64,000 bases of DNA from Euwallacea fornicatus (lineage: Eukaryota; Arthropoda; Insecta; Coleoptera; Curculionidae): NCBI RefSeq assembly GCF_040115645.1, contig NC_089541.1, positions 4,340,001 to 4,404,000 on the forward strand. Direction: 5' to 3'. Shown piece by piece: positions 39,228 to 52,417 of the stretch; the first letter of the stretch is position 1; every line of letters starts with the position of its first letter. The translations under genes were made by a program, and so were the position numbers. The notes below the pieces were generated by a model, which did not search any database, had not been told where the DNA came from, and saw nothing but the letters and a program-made list of their open reading frames with translations.

Positions 39228-39593
39228 CAGGGTATCCAAAAAAAAATCACAAGTGTGTCGTGTTAAGCTGTGCAAAACCGCTAGATCTTTGAAATAATAT
39301 GTGCATGGTAGAAGTTAAAAAAAAAAACCTTGCTGAACAACATGGTCAAGACCGACACCTTTATAGTTATTTATGTAACTAGTTAAAATATGCATATTTT
39401 TGGGTAATGAAGGAAATTTTGCGGGACGAGCCAAGAGAGATCCACCGGGACATGGCATGACCGATGGCGCAAAATATAGAAAATAGCATTTCCTAATGAA
39501 TTTTCATATAAGATTTTTTCTACTTTTGGTGTAAAGGAAACAAATCAGACGAAAAGTTCAGAAATGTGCATCATATTAAAGTGCCTGTATTTA
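39228..39593. repeat. Truncated transposon end (TACAGGGTATCC type)
   Basis: Starts TTATACAGGGTATCC and runs into the foldback element at 39594 without its own right end. Probably cut by that insertion or by deletion. Confidence 0.45.
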
Positions 39594-40479
39594 TACAGGG
39601 GGTCCCACCAGGAACTGTCGTTAGACGTTTTGGGAAAATTATAAATACCAAAGCTACGAATATTTAGTGGTTTAGTAAAAGTTTTGGAACGACCTTATAT
39701 ATTATTGCATTTTTGGATTCTACGTTCGATTTTAACACAAGTTTATTATAGTTGCCTTTCTTAGAATTAATAGTTTTCAAGATATAAGAAATTGATTGTT
39801 GAAAATTACAGACGCAAGTGTCCTGCAGAATTGCAAATTGTTAACAAACGAAAAGGTATTTTGTAACTCTTTTTGGCCACAACACTGTGGAAAGTCAATA
39901 TTTTAGTGTGGTGCCACATTTTACCTAATAGTTTCTATAATATATATAAGGTATTCACAAAAATACAGCCAAGTTGGACATCAAAAAATGGTCACAACCT
40001 ATAAATTTTAAATACCCTACTAAGAACCCTACTATATATTATATTGATGTATTATGAAACTATATAGAAAAAGAATCCATGTTCACATTTAATTACCCAT
40101 AGTAAGATTACATATTTTTTAAGTAATTCTGTTTTATAAGTTAATACAGGGCGAGTATATCTCTAACCCGAAGCTATAATGCTATAATCAAAAACTATGC
40201 AATTACTGTAGGTAATTAAATGTGAACGAGGGTTCTTTTTGGACATAGTCTCATAATAATCATAGTTGCATAAAATTGACTGTAGAATCCAAAAATGCAA
40301 TAATATATTCGTTGTCCCGATTAAAAGAAGCAAGCAAATAGAAACTTCCGTTTCAACCGGAAGTGTGACGTCAGTGAAAATGTTGTAAATGAGGTAGCCT
40401 CAAGGCTTTTACCAAACCACTAAATTTTCGTAACTTTGTTATTCATAGTTTTCCCAAAACCCCAGTGAGAAACCCTGTA
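39594..40479. mobile_element. Foldback element, ~886 bp, with second inner hairpin
   Basis: Starts TACAGGGGGTCCCACCAGG and ends with the inverse of TACAGGGTTTCTCACTGGGG. The arms share TTTTGGGAAAA, ATTTAGTGGTTT and TATATTATTGCATTTTTGGA. A second, inner inverted pair (about 40054-40110 with 40205-40260, sharing GTTCACATTTAATTACC) lies around a further TACAGGG motif at about 40145. Non-coding. Like the structure at 22084, it looks layered. Confidence 0.82.
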
Positions 40480-43400
40480 GAATTTAGCAATAATTGGTAT
40501 TAAAATTAATTACGAATTGAAAGCACATGCCTGCGTTTCATTTAATAACAATTATTATTATATTTTCTGTGTTAAACACTTAGACAACATTTTTAGTATT
40601 GGAATTATAAATAATTAAAATTTTCGACTAATTTTCTGTTTCCCATGATTCCTAAAATTTGGCAACTGTCCAATTGGTTTTCGTACTTTTTTTAATTTTA
40701 AACGGAACAGAATACCCTTCATCAACCGTATTAGAAATTAAAATATTCAAATAAGATTTCTTCATGCTATAGTAGAATCAGCCTTGCATTGAAGCGTAAA
40801 ATATGGTTACGCCAGTATTTATATGCATAAACAGTTAACAGGTATAAAGGTAGGTACAAAGCGTAAAAATTGCCACAACAAAAAGTTGGAGTAATTTTAA
40901 TGCTTAGTATTGGTTGGACCACAATAGAAAATAACCACTCAGAAGGTCGCTTGGCAAATTAAGTGACTTTTTATTTGCAATATTTGACTTGTGAACGGCA
41001 GAGGTATTTACGAGAAAAACTATGTATAAAATAAAAAATATAAAAATATGACAAAGTAAAAAAAAAACATTTTGCGTAATATAAACAATGAACATATTAA
41101 TTTCAAAGTGAACGTCTAAAATTTTTATATCATAAAATCATATACGTATACTCCATACGAAAAAGTAATGTTAAAATTTACTAAATTTAGGGCAATTGCT
41201 CCAAATAATGTCATTAGATTTGAATTATTATTGTATTAATGGCAGTATACTTTCATGGTATTATTACTTTTTTGTTTTCTATGCCCACAGAATTGTTTGT
41301 GCAATTGTAATAAGAGTAGATGGCCAAACGCGATAGATACTAAAATTATTTTGTTGTGGCGTGTAATACTTTTTTAAATGCCGGAACAATTTGATGAATT
41401 TTGATGTGTATAATCTTTTTTTAATAACTTAAAGCCAAATCATTCTCAGATATGAAACAATAATATTTTGAGGGTATTATCAAGTATTTGAATTTAGTAG
41501 CATTAGGACAAAGTTGAAAACAATTTCTGCTAAATACATGCACACATATCTTTCCAAAATATTGACACAAACTTTGTTATAATATTCATTAATGATAATG
41601 TGGATTAACTCACGTCTTGAAATTTTTAGTCGTTCGCAACTAATTAGGAGTTCGTGTGCCACAATAACGTGGCTAACTTTGAATTTGCATGAAACACGAT
41701 TTTTTTTTAATTTGAAAGATTACTTAACTTTAAGGAAGAAACAACAAATCGATGTATTTTTGATATTTTACACGTACAATAAAACTGTTATTTTTACCAC
41801 ACACACATGAAATAGATGACACCGTTTGGTTCAATTCTACCTTTTCCTCCTATTCATAATGCACGTTCGTGTGTGTTTATAAAATTATTCTTGCATTATC
41901 TCATTTTAATCTCTTTCTTTAATTAGCAATAATAATTAATTTAATTCCATTTGGAGAATTTCACTCACCACCTGTTCTGCACTAAAAATCAGGTATTTCT
42001 TTATTAGGTAACGATTATAACCACAGTAATAAATTCTGATAAAAATTTTACCGCCAAAAAAAAAATTTCCAGCAAATTTTGTATATACGAATATGGTAAA
42101 ACTGCTTGGTATGCTGATGGATAAAAAATGAGTTTTATTGAACACGTAAAGGAAGCAGGGAAGAAAGACTATAAAAGAGCCAGAGGAACAATACTGTCAG
42201 AGTTGAAATGGAAATGAGGACAGTTGATGACCACTTAGGGACAAAATTACGATTGTCTGTGATAATAGAGTTGTGGCAAGATCGGGTTTGTCTTATTGAC
42301 GGAAGAAGGGATGGCGGAAAGAGGAAGGTGGCTTGAGAAGAGTAACTTGAAAATTTCTTATGCCTTCGAATGAGAGGAAAGTATCTCCATATTCAGTGTC
42401 TCTCGGAGGAGGAGAGCTTAAATAAGGGCTCCGACTTAAAGTTTTAAAAGCCGCCTCTCTCCTTCAGGAGTAATTGCCAACTCTTAAATGGGATAGGAGA
42501 TCCCTCTCCATAAAGAGATCTGTCCTTTTACAGAGAGGGAGAAGACCCACATGGAGAGTGAAATTGGAGAATGGAAATCATCACTACGGGCTCAGTTACT
42601 ACTACTACTCTTAGAAAAACTACATATCGTCAACATAATGATTTTAGAATTTACTTCTTAGAGGAAATTGCAGTACCTTTCGACTCAAATTAACATACGA
42701 GACCAATACACACGTCACTAAGCACTGTGCCAGCAATAAAATTAAAACGCTTTTAATTTGTACAATTTTGCAGGTAAAGAGAGTAGTAACAAGAATTTAA
42801 TTTTAAAAATTTTTTAAAATCTGTTTCTCAAGTTTCAAGACCAGAAAAGGAATATGGAAAAGCTTCTGTATGCTTTGGCAGATGTTTCTTTGATATTTAA
42901 TGAATTCCTAAATAACATGTAACGCTGTCATATTGAATAGGTACCTATACCATGTGGTACTAATCGTTCCACTTTTCAGACCTACTGCCTTACTATTACA
43001 CTGAGCATGTTATGGCGCTACTAATTTCTTCGCAATTTAATGTAATAACATGATGGTCAATTATACTTTCTCTTCGTGTTTTCCCTGAATTGTGGGTGCT
43101 TAAATCGCTCAAGAAAGAATATTAAAGCATTTAAAGATCCTGGACAATATTGTTTGAAGTGTATAATGATTATGGATTTCTAACCCACTTTTCCCATCAT
43201 GCAATAATCTAATTGTACGAGGGATTCAATCAAAATGTGGTTACATGGTTAGGAGATCAATTTTTTTTTACTGGTGAGAGGAGTTATCTTGCCTGAAATA
43301 AACGTTGTCTAACGCAAAACTCGAGAAATAGAGATTTAGTATAATTGCACATAAAAATGAACAGGTAAATTGAAAAGGAATGCAAATAGGTACCTTACGT

Positions 43401-43567
43401 ATTTATTTCGTCAATGAAGCATACGTTGTTTGAATTGAAATTGTGGTTTGAGCTTGGATGTCCCATATTTAGATTTTCATGCGAAGAAAACTTAAAATAT
43501 TGCCTTGGACTGAATTAAAACATTTTAAAACCATATATTGAATATATAAGAGTCACATTTGTTTTAG
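40480..43567. other. Upstream flank (or first-intron end) of the Patched-related gene
   Basis: No coding sequence recognised. The block 42170-42600 is richer in G/A and contains repeated AGAGGGAG/CTCTCC motifs with local inverted pairs (for example 42376-42560). I cannot assign it to a known repeat. The segment ends in the acceptor TTGTTTTAG at 43567. Confidence 0.45.
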
Positions 43568-46500
43568 ATGATTGGCCTACGAATTGTAGACGACTGCCTC
43601 AACAAATCCTTCTACAAGCTGGGCCTTTTGGTTGGAAAACACCCGGGATATTTCGTAATAGTTCCCATTCTCATAACACTTCTGGGGATGACTGGTTATC
43701 AAAAAATTCATAACAACATTGATCCAGAGTACCTATTCAGTCCCTTAAATGGACAAGGAAAATATGAGAGATCTGTAGTGGAGGAGTTCTTCAAAGTTAA
43801 TTATTCTAGCCGTTTTAACGTTGCCAGGATTACTAGAGCTGGTAAGAGGAGAAATATTGTTCATTAAGTGTTATATAATTTGAAACCGAAAATAATGATA
43901 CCAAATTGGGTACTTGGGTAAGCTGCATGTGGAGGTGAATATAGATTTGATAATTAAACTTTGCCTCGATTGCCGGGTGTTACGTCAGCTCTAATTGGAT
44001 CAATGAGTTTAAATAAAAGGACATGATATTGATCCTAATGTCCGAGGGACAGTACACTAATCACTGAATGTCTTTTAAGTGTCGAATTTTTAGCATTTAC
44101 GCAAGAGTGTATTAAAAAAAAATTCACATTAAAAGTTGAAATTTACGAGAAAATCTCCATGTTTTTCTGATTTACACAAGACTTTTGGAACACGGAAAGA
44201 AAAACCATATCTGAAAATAATGTGTATTTGGAGTTTTAAACGTGAGATGTAAAATATTTCAAATTTATGAGCAACCTCTTTTGGTTTGAGGAATTTTTTC
44301 TGAGTAACCAAAAAGTGAGTAGGTAATCGAGAAACATGAAATAGCAAAAAAGCTTTATATCTCTTGAGTGACTTAAAATTACCAAAAAGAGCAAGTCTAG
44401 AGAATAAGCTTATAAATAATCTGAAGTATAAATCGTGATCATTTTTATTTAAATTAAATAAAAAGAAGAACAAGGGTTCACGGATGATTTTTGAGCAACT
44501 TTGAGTATTCTGAAGAGCTGTTTTTTGATATTCAGGATTAAAAATATTTGCGTAATTTGTTCTTTACATAAATAGTAAATTTCTTTCCAATTTTTACAAG
44601 ATAGTACACCTCTCTAAAGACTTCTAATTTATTTCGCACAATAGCGACTTGATTGGATTTTTAAACACAATACCCATGTCAGAAAGGGTTTTCCATCTAT
44701 TAAACTATGGAATTATGCGAAAAATTAGTTTTATAATTTTTAGATTTGCCATTTTAAAATTTTTAATAAAAATCAAATATCTCGTTTGTTTCATTTGGCG
44801 GCGCTGTTTTTTTTCAGGTAGATTTGGTAGAGTTATAATAACTTCCAAAGATGGCATCAAAAATCTCCTGAGAATGGAAATTTGGAAAGAACTCCGATAT
44901 TTGGATGATCTTATTCAAAATATGACTGTGAACTACCAAGAAGAGCATTTCACTTATGCGGATGTGTGTGCCAAATGGTTCGACGACTGTTTTCAGAACG
45001 ACATTCTGAATTTGGGGTACATTATGGAGGAAGTAGGACTATCACATTTAACCAAAATTACCCTGTAATTAATCGTCTTTTAGGTTGAAAGTGGGGAAAA
45101 AAATCTAACCTTTCCTCTCACCCTCAACACTGTAACGTTCGACGTCCATGCGCTTCCGGTTTTCTTCGGTGGAACTGAAGTGAGTGAAGATGGATTTGTA
45201 ATCAGTGTGCCTTCTCTTCAATTAGTGTACTTTGGAAATGCCGATAACAAGAAATATGATGCTTTGTAAGTTGATTTAATACCAAACTTTGACCAAGTAG
45301 TATTATCTTTAATGATCGAATGCTTACCGGTGCACATAAGAACAATAGTAATAATTCATGTTCAATATTTTATTTATAAGTTACATTAACAAGCTGCTTG
45401 CTTTATTGAATGATAGGCGGCTTTTTCTGGTCTAATTAGAACTGTACTTGTTATGAAATCTGTAAGATAGTAGGAATTCATTGATTTCTAATGCGTTGAA
45501 GGTATCAGACCGAGAAGTCGAAAATTTGCACATCCAGAACCTAATTCCATAACAAGAGCGCAAGAATTTAATTGCTTTGAACTATAAAGGACTCAGAGAT
45601 AGTTTAGGGATAACTTTGCCTGTTCTGAAAATAAGAAACAGAGACAACATTCATAGACTGAAATGTATACATGTAGTGTTAAAAATTATAAATCAAAATA
45701 ATTTGTTAAAATTGTCGTAAAATATTAAGAAATATAAAAAATAACACACCTAATTTATACAGCTTTTACACTACTGACTTAAGCTTAATTAACCTGGAAT
45801 TCTAAATATGATGAACAATTCTAAAATACTGTCATACTATGTTACACATTATTAAAATACTGCCAGTTGAAAAAAATAAATTTACCAAAAAAAAAGAATA
45901 TTTATAGACTGGGTTTAGAAACATACATAATGAGCTTTTCTTATCGTCCTATGCCACTGGCCTGCTTTAGCCTTTAGAAGGTATCAATTTATTCTTACTA
46001 ATTTAAAAATTTCGTGATTTTAGTTCCATTTTTGGGTTTAAAAGTTGATGGAAGCCAGTGGCGTATCCCAACATTTAAGGTAATAAAGAGATAAATCTTG
46101 TTGCCTTTAAATGTTCGGCTGATAATTTTTTTTAAGTTCTGTAAGATTTTTGAAAACTCGAAAATTGGATATTACGTAATAAAATTGCTTCAGACAAAAT
46201 TATTAATGAGCAATAGAAGCTATAACCAAAAGCAACTTTTATAACCAATCAGACCTTTCTAAATCTGTATTAATTGGGAACATATTGATTCAACAGAGGT
46301 GGAGCCTGGGAAGACGCCTTTTTACATTTAATCGAACAAGTTCAAGATGTAGAAAATCGATTCAAACACATTAGAATTGCCAGATTTGCCTCAAAAACTC
46401 TGGACCATGAACTGGAGAAGAACGCCAGATCAGTAATTCCCTACTTTACGTCCACATTTTTAGTTATGGCAATATTCTCAGTTTGTAAGTAAAATTTAGT

Positions 46501-49500
46501 TTTCTACAAGAATATAAATCATGTTATTATAATATAGGAGAAGAAATGTAGGGGATTTCTAACATATTTCACTGCTTTAGTGACCTGTATGATGACCGAC
46601 TGGGTCAGATCCAAACCATGGTTAGGGCTGCTGGGCAATTTAAGTGCTGCAATGGCCACTTTATGTGCTTTTGGGTTCTGTATGTACGCAGGGGTGGATT
46701 TTATTGGAATTAATCTGGCTGCACCTTTTCTCATGATCGGTAACTGAGTTTCAAACAATTAAACCGATTTTGATAAGTGTTTAATTATTTATACAGGAAT
46801 TGGAATAGACGATACGTTTGTGATGCTAGCAGCATGGAGAAGAACTTCGATTAAAAGCTCAGTGCCTGAAAGAATGGCTCAAATGCTCAGTGAAGCTGCA
46901 GTTTCTATTACAATAACATCAGTAACCGATTTTTTCAGCTTTTGGATAGGAATTTTTAGCCCTTTTCCTTCAGTTACCATTTTCTGCATATATTCAGGTA
47001 AGAGCCTTTAATAGATTTTTCATGAATTTACTAGTTTATTATTATTTTAGGAGCTGCCACAGTATTGCTATTCATTTGGCACCTCACATTTTTCGCAGGA
47101 TGCGTAGCCATTTCGGGGTACTGTGAGCAGAAGAACCTGCATTCAGTTTTCTGCTTCAAGGTGGATCCTTTGTCTAAATCAGGTAAATAAACCAAGATTA
47201 GTACTTGACCTGTCCCTTATCTCGTTGCTCATAGCAAACAGACGCTCTCGAAGTTTTACCGATACCATTCATCATAAGAGAGTAATATTTCGAGGAACAT
47301 ATAGGAATTAGAAACTAGGACAGTTCAGTCGTTATATAATAAAAACCGGTACTTATGTAAATCCTCTTTAAACGAAGAAAGTAGTACTACTTGGATATAA
47401 TTACACTATATTGGCGAAGGAAGAGTGGTTTGTCCTTGAAGCGGCCTCAAACTGTTATTGTTTAATTGCAAGACAAGCTTAATAACGGTAACTTATCGAA
47501 TGATGCAGATGCAGCTTCTCTTTAAGAAATTTTCTGCAACTTGGTCCACAATGTGTCTCTCGTGTATTTTTTTTCGACTTTGGAATCCAACTTTGAGAAA
47601 TAAACTTATAATTTATCAACAAAACGCCCATATACACGATACATGAAAAATACCATTAAGATCTTAAATGATTTCTTTCGTGATTATTTCTTCGAGTTGA
47701 ACGAACGAGTACTAAACAGACAAGATCACTTTTCTGGCCTTTATATTTTTCAATTAAACATAAATTTGATCTAAGCTGTTGCACTCATTAATTATTGTTG
47801 CGCAAAGTAATATACTAATTATTAAAAAATAATTCTTCATTTATCTCTTTCTTCTAGTTGACAGGTGCTGGCTTTACAAAATATTCTGCAGTGGTGGAGT
47901 CGATCCCGACGACATGGACAACCCCAAAGACAACAAAGAACATGGAGTGATGATATTCTTCAGAGATTACTTTGCAGGTAAATATTCATAACTGCAATCC
48001 TACTTCTATTAACATTTTCATACTTACAGAATTTTTAAGCTTCGGTTTTGTGAAATTCATGGTGTTATTGGTTTTTGCTATATATCTCGCTGGAGCAGGA
48101 TATGGTATCACTCAAATTGAGGAAGGATTGGAAAGGAGGAAAGTTGCCAAAAATGGATCTTATGCTATAGAGTTTTTCGATAGAGAGGACGATTATTACA
48201 GAGAATTTCCTTATAGGTAATCTCTCATTAGTTCCGTTTACTTAGATTATTTACCTTTGAAATTTCCAGAGTTCAGGTTATTATTGCCGGAGAATACGAT
48301 TATTCGGATCCAAAAGTCCAACAAGAAGTTGAAAAACTTACTCAAACTTTCGAAAATACATCCTACATCACTAATAGTCTTTACACTGAATCTTGGCTGA
48401 GAAGTTTCCTACAGTATATAGATAGAAATTCCGATTATTTAAACATTTCCATCAACTCTCAGAAAGATTTTATGAATGCTCTTGAAGAGGTAATTAGTAG
48501 ATGGTGATACAGGTTCAAAATTAGATTAAAATCTTTACAGAGAAAATGGTTAGATCCCTCTACACCGTTTTCATTGGATGTCAGATTTGATGAGAAACAG
48601 AACAAAATAGTCGCCACGCGTTTCCTGATCCAGGCGATTAATATTTCTGGCACAGAACACGAGAAGGAAATGGTGAGGGCTCTCAGGAAAATTTGCAGGG
48701 ATTCGCCCTTAAATGCCACAGTTTTCCATCCTTACTTTGTATTTTTTGATCAGGTATGTAATCAATTTAAAAATTAATAAAACTTCAATGTCTTCATAAT
48801 TTTAGTTTGAATTGGTCCGCCCTTTGACGCTTCAAAATATTTTGATTGGAGGAGTCATAATGATGATAGTCTCATTCATATTCATACCCAACATCTTTTG
48901 CGGTTTCTGGGTGGCTTTCAGCATTGTCTCCATTGAATTAGGGGTGGTTGGTTACATGGCCCTGTGGAAGGTCAATTTGGACTCAATTTCCATGATAAAT
49001 CTCATAATGTGCATAGGATTCAGTGTGGATTTCACTGCACATATTTGCTACGCCTATATGTCTTCTCCAGCCAAAACTTCCAAGGAAAAAATGAAGGAAG
49101 CATTGTATGCTTTGGGACTACCAGTATTTCAAGGTATGTTTAAATATACACCGTGATGGTTGGTGGATATAGATATGCGAACACGTGACAATAATTAGAA
49201 CTTGTTGGGGCACTTATATGTTTGCACATACAAAACTTATTCGTTGGAGTACCACGAGTTTAGCCACTCATAACAATAAAGGGATGATAACAATTATTGT
49301 TCTTGGTGGATGGCTTTGAAATTTGCACAATTAAGACCACTTTCCTCAAACCTACTCTTAACAACAAAAATTGATATATTTGATTTTGACGCCCACATTT
49401 AGACAAGCAAATGCGGTTTATTAATTGAATACTGAGACTATTGTACTCATGTATGATAAAGAAAGATATCACGTTCAAAAACCCCAGCATCTCCAAAACA

Positions 49501-50304
49501 AATATCATTTTACACAAAACGATGTTTCAGATACTCTGTAGAAAATAACTTTCAACTAATTCCATTTCCACAGGTTCAGTGAGTACAATCCTCGGAATGA
49601 TGGCCTTAATTCTAGCAAACAACTACATCTTCAGCGTCTTCTTCAAAATGATCTTTCTCGTGGTCTTTTTGGGAGCCATGCACGGATTATTCCTGCTTCC
49701 AGTCCTCTTATCTCTCTTCGGGCCTGGATCCTGCATGTCAAAAAATAGTGACGAAGACGATTTGAAGTTGTCTCATATTGAGAAATCTATGCCACACCCC
49801 TACTCCATACCCCATCCACAATTCACCCTAAATGGAGGTAATTTAAGCTCGACTTTAAGGAACACAGAGTTGGTTCCAATTGATCGATACAATCACAAAA
49901 GAATGTATAAAAGTTACGGAGAAATTGATAAGGATTTAGGATTGGGGACTTCGGAAGAGAACTCTAGTCAATCATCTACACACTCTAATAAGAAAAATGG
50001 AGGTACTCATCATGTAGTACCAGCGGAAAGTAGATATAAGGAATCTTCGAGGAGAAAGTCTGACGTTCACTTAGGTCAATACAGGCCTAGGGAACAAATT
50101 GATATTTATGGAGCAGGGTTTTATAGACCTAACGTTCCAGGAAGGTATAATGAGGAATATGTTCAAGATGAAACTACACATAGATATCAACGACGGAGAT
50201 ATGATGATGCAAGACAATTTCCCCCTGGTGGGGGATTAGTTAGATCGAGTTCATATCACAATGTGCTACATCCCAGATACATGAAAGAATCAAGGTTTTC
50301 TTAA
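43568..50304 (+). CDS. Ptr: Patched-related membrane protein (RND / sterol-sensing-domain family), 13 exons, complete
   Basis: Exons: 43568-43841, 44818-45032, 45084-45265, 46297-46484, 46581-46739, 46797-46997, 47051-47182, 47858-47977, 48030-48216, 48270-48489, 48541-48753, 48806-49133, 49574-50304. All joins are GT-AG and in frame, giving 1049 residues. The architecture is that of Patched/NPC1-type RND transporters: membrane segment 1 (about 27-44), the family signature IDPEYLFSP (51-59), first outer domain, sterol-sensing domain (about 270-430) with GIGIDD at 340-345, second outer domain (about 517-700), and the repeat transmembrane half with GFSVD at 768-772. The two acidic motifs occupy the places of the RND proton-relay residues. 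A polar, Arg/Tyr-rich tail (about 862-1049) faces the cytosol. The closest known group is insect Ptr / PTCHD3-like; such proteins are linked to sterol or Hedgehog-related biology, but the substrate is unknown. The ATG follows directly on a splice acceptor, so the 5' untranslated exon(s) lie upstream. Confidence 0.93.
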
Positions 50305-50635
50305 AGACATTTAATCACAGAATTTAGCGTAGTAAGTAGGCAAAAGTTATTTTTGAGGACAATAATTGTTAGAAATATGACTGCGATAATTATGTATTTA
50401 CATCAATGAATGGGATAATTAGGCCGAGATTATAATGCAGCACAGGAAAAAAAATGTAGATAAAAAGAAAATTGTTTTGAAAGCTACAAGGGTTGTAAAT
50501 TCATAATCTTTTCTACATATAATACTTCGGGATCTGGGATTATACAGCCTTTGATATTCGCATGTGGACGCTTTTCTTGGTTGGCCCACCGTGTATATTA
50601 TACTCTAGTTTAGATTATCAAAAGGAAAATGCTCA

Positions 50636-50641
50636 AATAAA
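50636..50641 (+). promoter_or_regulatory. Poly(A) signal AATAAA of the Patched-related gene
   Basis: First canonical AATAAA after the stop codon, giving a 3' untranslated region of about 350 nt. The site of cleavage is not determined. Confidence 0.6.
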
Positions 50642-52122
50642 GTGTAAGAAGTCTGTTGTATGTATTTATTAAAGATGTTTTTTTTTTTAAATTGAATTGT
50701 CGTATTTACCTACGTTTAACATTTAGTTGATAAGTGAGATAGTTTCTTTTGCTGCCAGATTTGCAGATATTAATAAGATATTAGCACGTTATACTACCTA
50801 TGCATAAGAATGATATTAATCGTTATGTGATGTGGTTCGAATGTTTTATACCATATTATTTGAAATCCGTTTTTACTACACCAAAGTTGAGTGAATAGTT
50901 TCAGATAGAGTGTATGTCATATGTGTGTGTCAGGCCATTTTGTTACTTGTCTGTAAAAAATAGGTTTAAAATATTTTTATACCTCTAATAATTAAAACAA
51001 TGATTCGAAAAAAAATCGAAATAGCGCTTTTTCTTAATATTGAGAACTCAACATGATTGGAGCAAAACGATTTACAAATGGAACGTTCTCAAAGGTTTGG
51101 ACTCCCAACTTGCCCAATCTAAGCTACATCGGGTTCCAATGTATAATTGTCATTTATATTACCATCGTACTTATCTATTAATTTCGTATCTGCGTTTGGA
51201 TAATCTTCACAGTTAATCAAATTATTATCCGAAATACATTGCCAGGATTTCCCGTACACACTGCAGGTGGTCTCTTCTCGGGTGGTCGCAAAAATAATTA
51301 AATCGTGCATTTAAGGAAGATTACTACGAATTTTCGCTTGGTTTCTTTGATGTTGATATTAAGGATAAATTACCGGAATTTAATCAATTTTAAATGAGCT
51401 CGTAGTGTTCGAATTTCGTTTTCGATCATTAACAGGAAGTTGCATTTCATTGGCTTTTTTGAGACGTGGCTTAAAGATTTGGTACCTAGTAATCTTTAAA
51501 ATTTATGGCTATAATCTAATCAGCGCTGATTGGCGGTGCCATTTTTTGTTTATAATTGAATGCTGTAAATATAAGTTACTTCATCAATCTGTTCTTCACC
51601 AACAGCTGTGGTTAGATGTAACGGTTAATTGAAAACAGATTGTATTAGTATTTTTTTGAAATCCCTGTTACTACCTTTCCGCTTACTTTTGGTTTGGCCC
51701 TCTTTGGGAGAGATTTTACCGTTATTATTGGACAATTAATATGGATCGGTATGATGACCAAAAATTTGACTCTAATAATATAATTTCTTTTTAAGTATTC
51801 TAACATACTTGTCACTACAATTACACCTACATTGGTGGACATTATTATTTCAAATGCGATCATGTACGTAGTTCGATGGTGATAAATTGCGATAATCTAT
51901 GCAGGTGCGTTGAGAGTATGGTAGGTAATTGTTTCCGTCTGAGAAGTATCGGCTCGTTCGTATTCATAATGATTAAGTTCAGTTACAAAATCTTTTTATA
52001 TTCAGATTGGACCATGTTAAGTACTTACTTTCAACTTTTAACATCCCGTTTCCCCTGGATTTTTTTTTATCCTCGCCAATAACATAATAATACACAAAAA
52101 TGCAACTTTAATACATTCAAGT
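50642..52122. other. Intergenic space between convergent genes
   Basis: Separates the 3' ends of the Patched-related gene and Rif1. Open frames at 51405-51632, 51645-51863 and 51876-52082 show no domains. No transposon recognised. Confidence 0.55.
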
Positions 52123-52128
52123 TTTATT
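52123..52128 (-). promoter_or_regulatory. Probable poly(A) signal of Rif1
   Basis: AATAAA on the - strand, about 290 nt past the Rif1 stop codon. Confidence 0.5.
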
Positions 52129-52417
52129 ATAGATTATGCAACAGTACACTAAAGCCGACTACAATTTACAGACCAAAAATATAACAAAACTAACAAAGAA
52201 AATCAGCATAAATGAAGCTAAAAACAGTCTTATTAATAGTTAAAAAAAAGTTCTCTTATCTTCGCTCGGCGAGCAAACAAACATTAGTGCTCACTGACAC
52301 TACACGTGCTGAAATTTGCAAACAAGACTTTTTTTAAAATAATATTCTTCTCTGTTCGCTATTCTTATTATGCGATTATCTTTCTAATAAACATCAAGTG
52401 CTAAAGTATGGATAAAT

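Noticed and set aside
42170..42600. GA-rich block with repeated AGAGGGAG and CTCTCC, considered as a SINE or structured RNA
   Set aside because: No pol III boxes, defined ends or target duplications were seen; the local pairing fits its biased composition.
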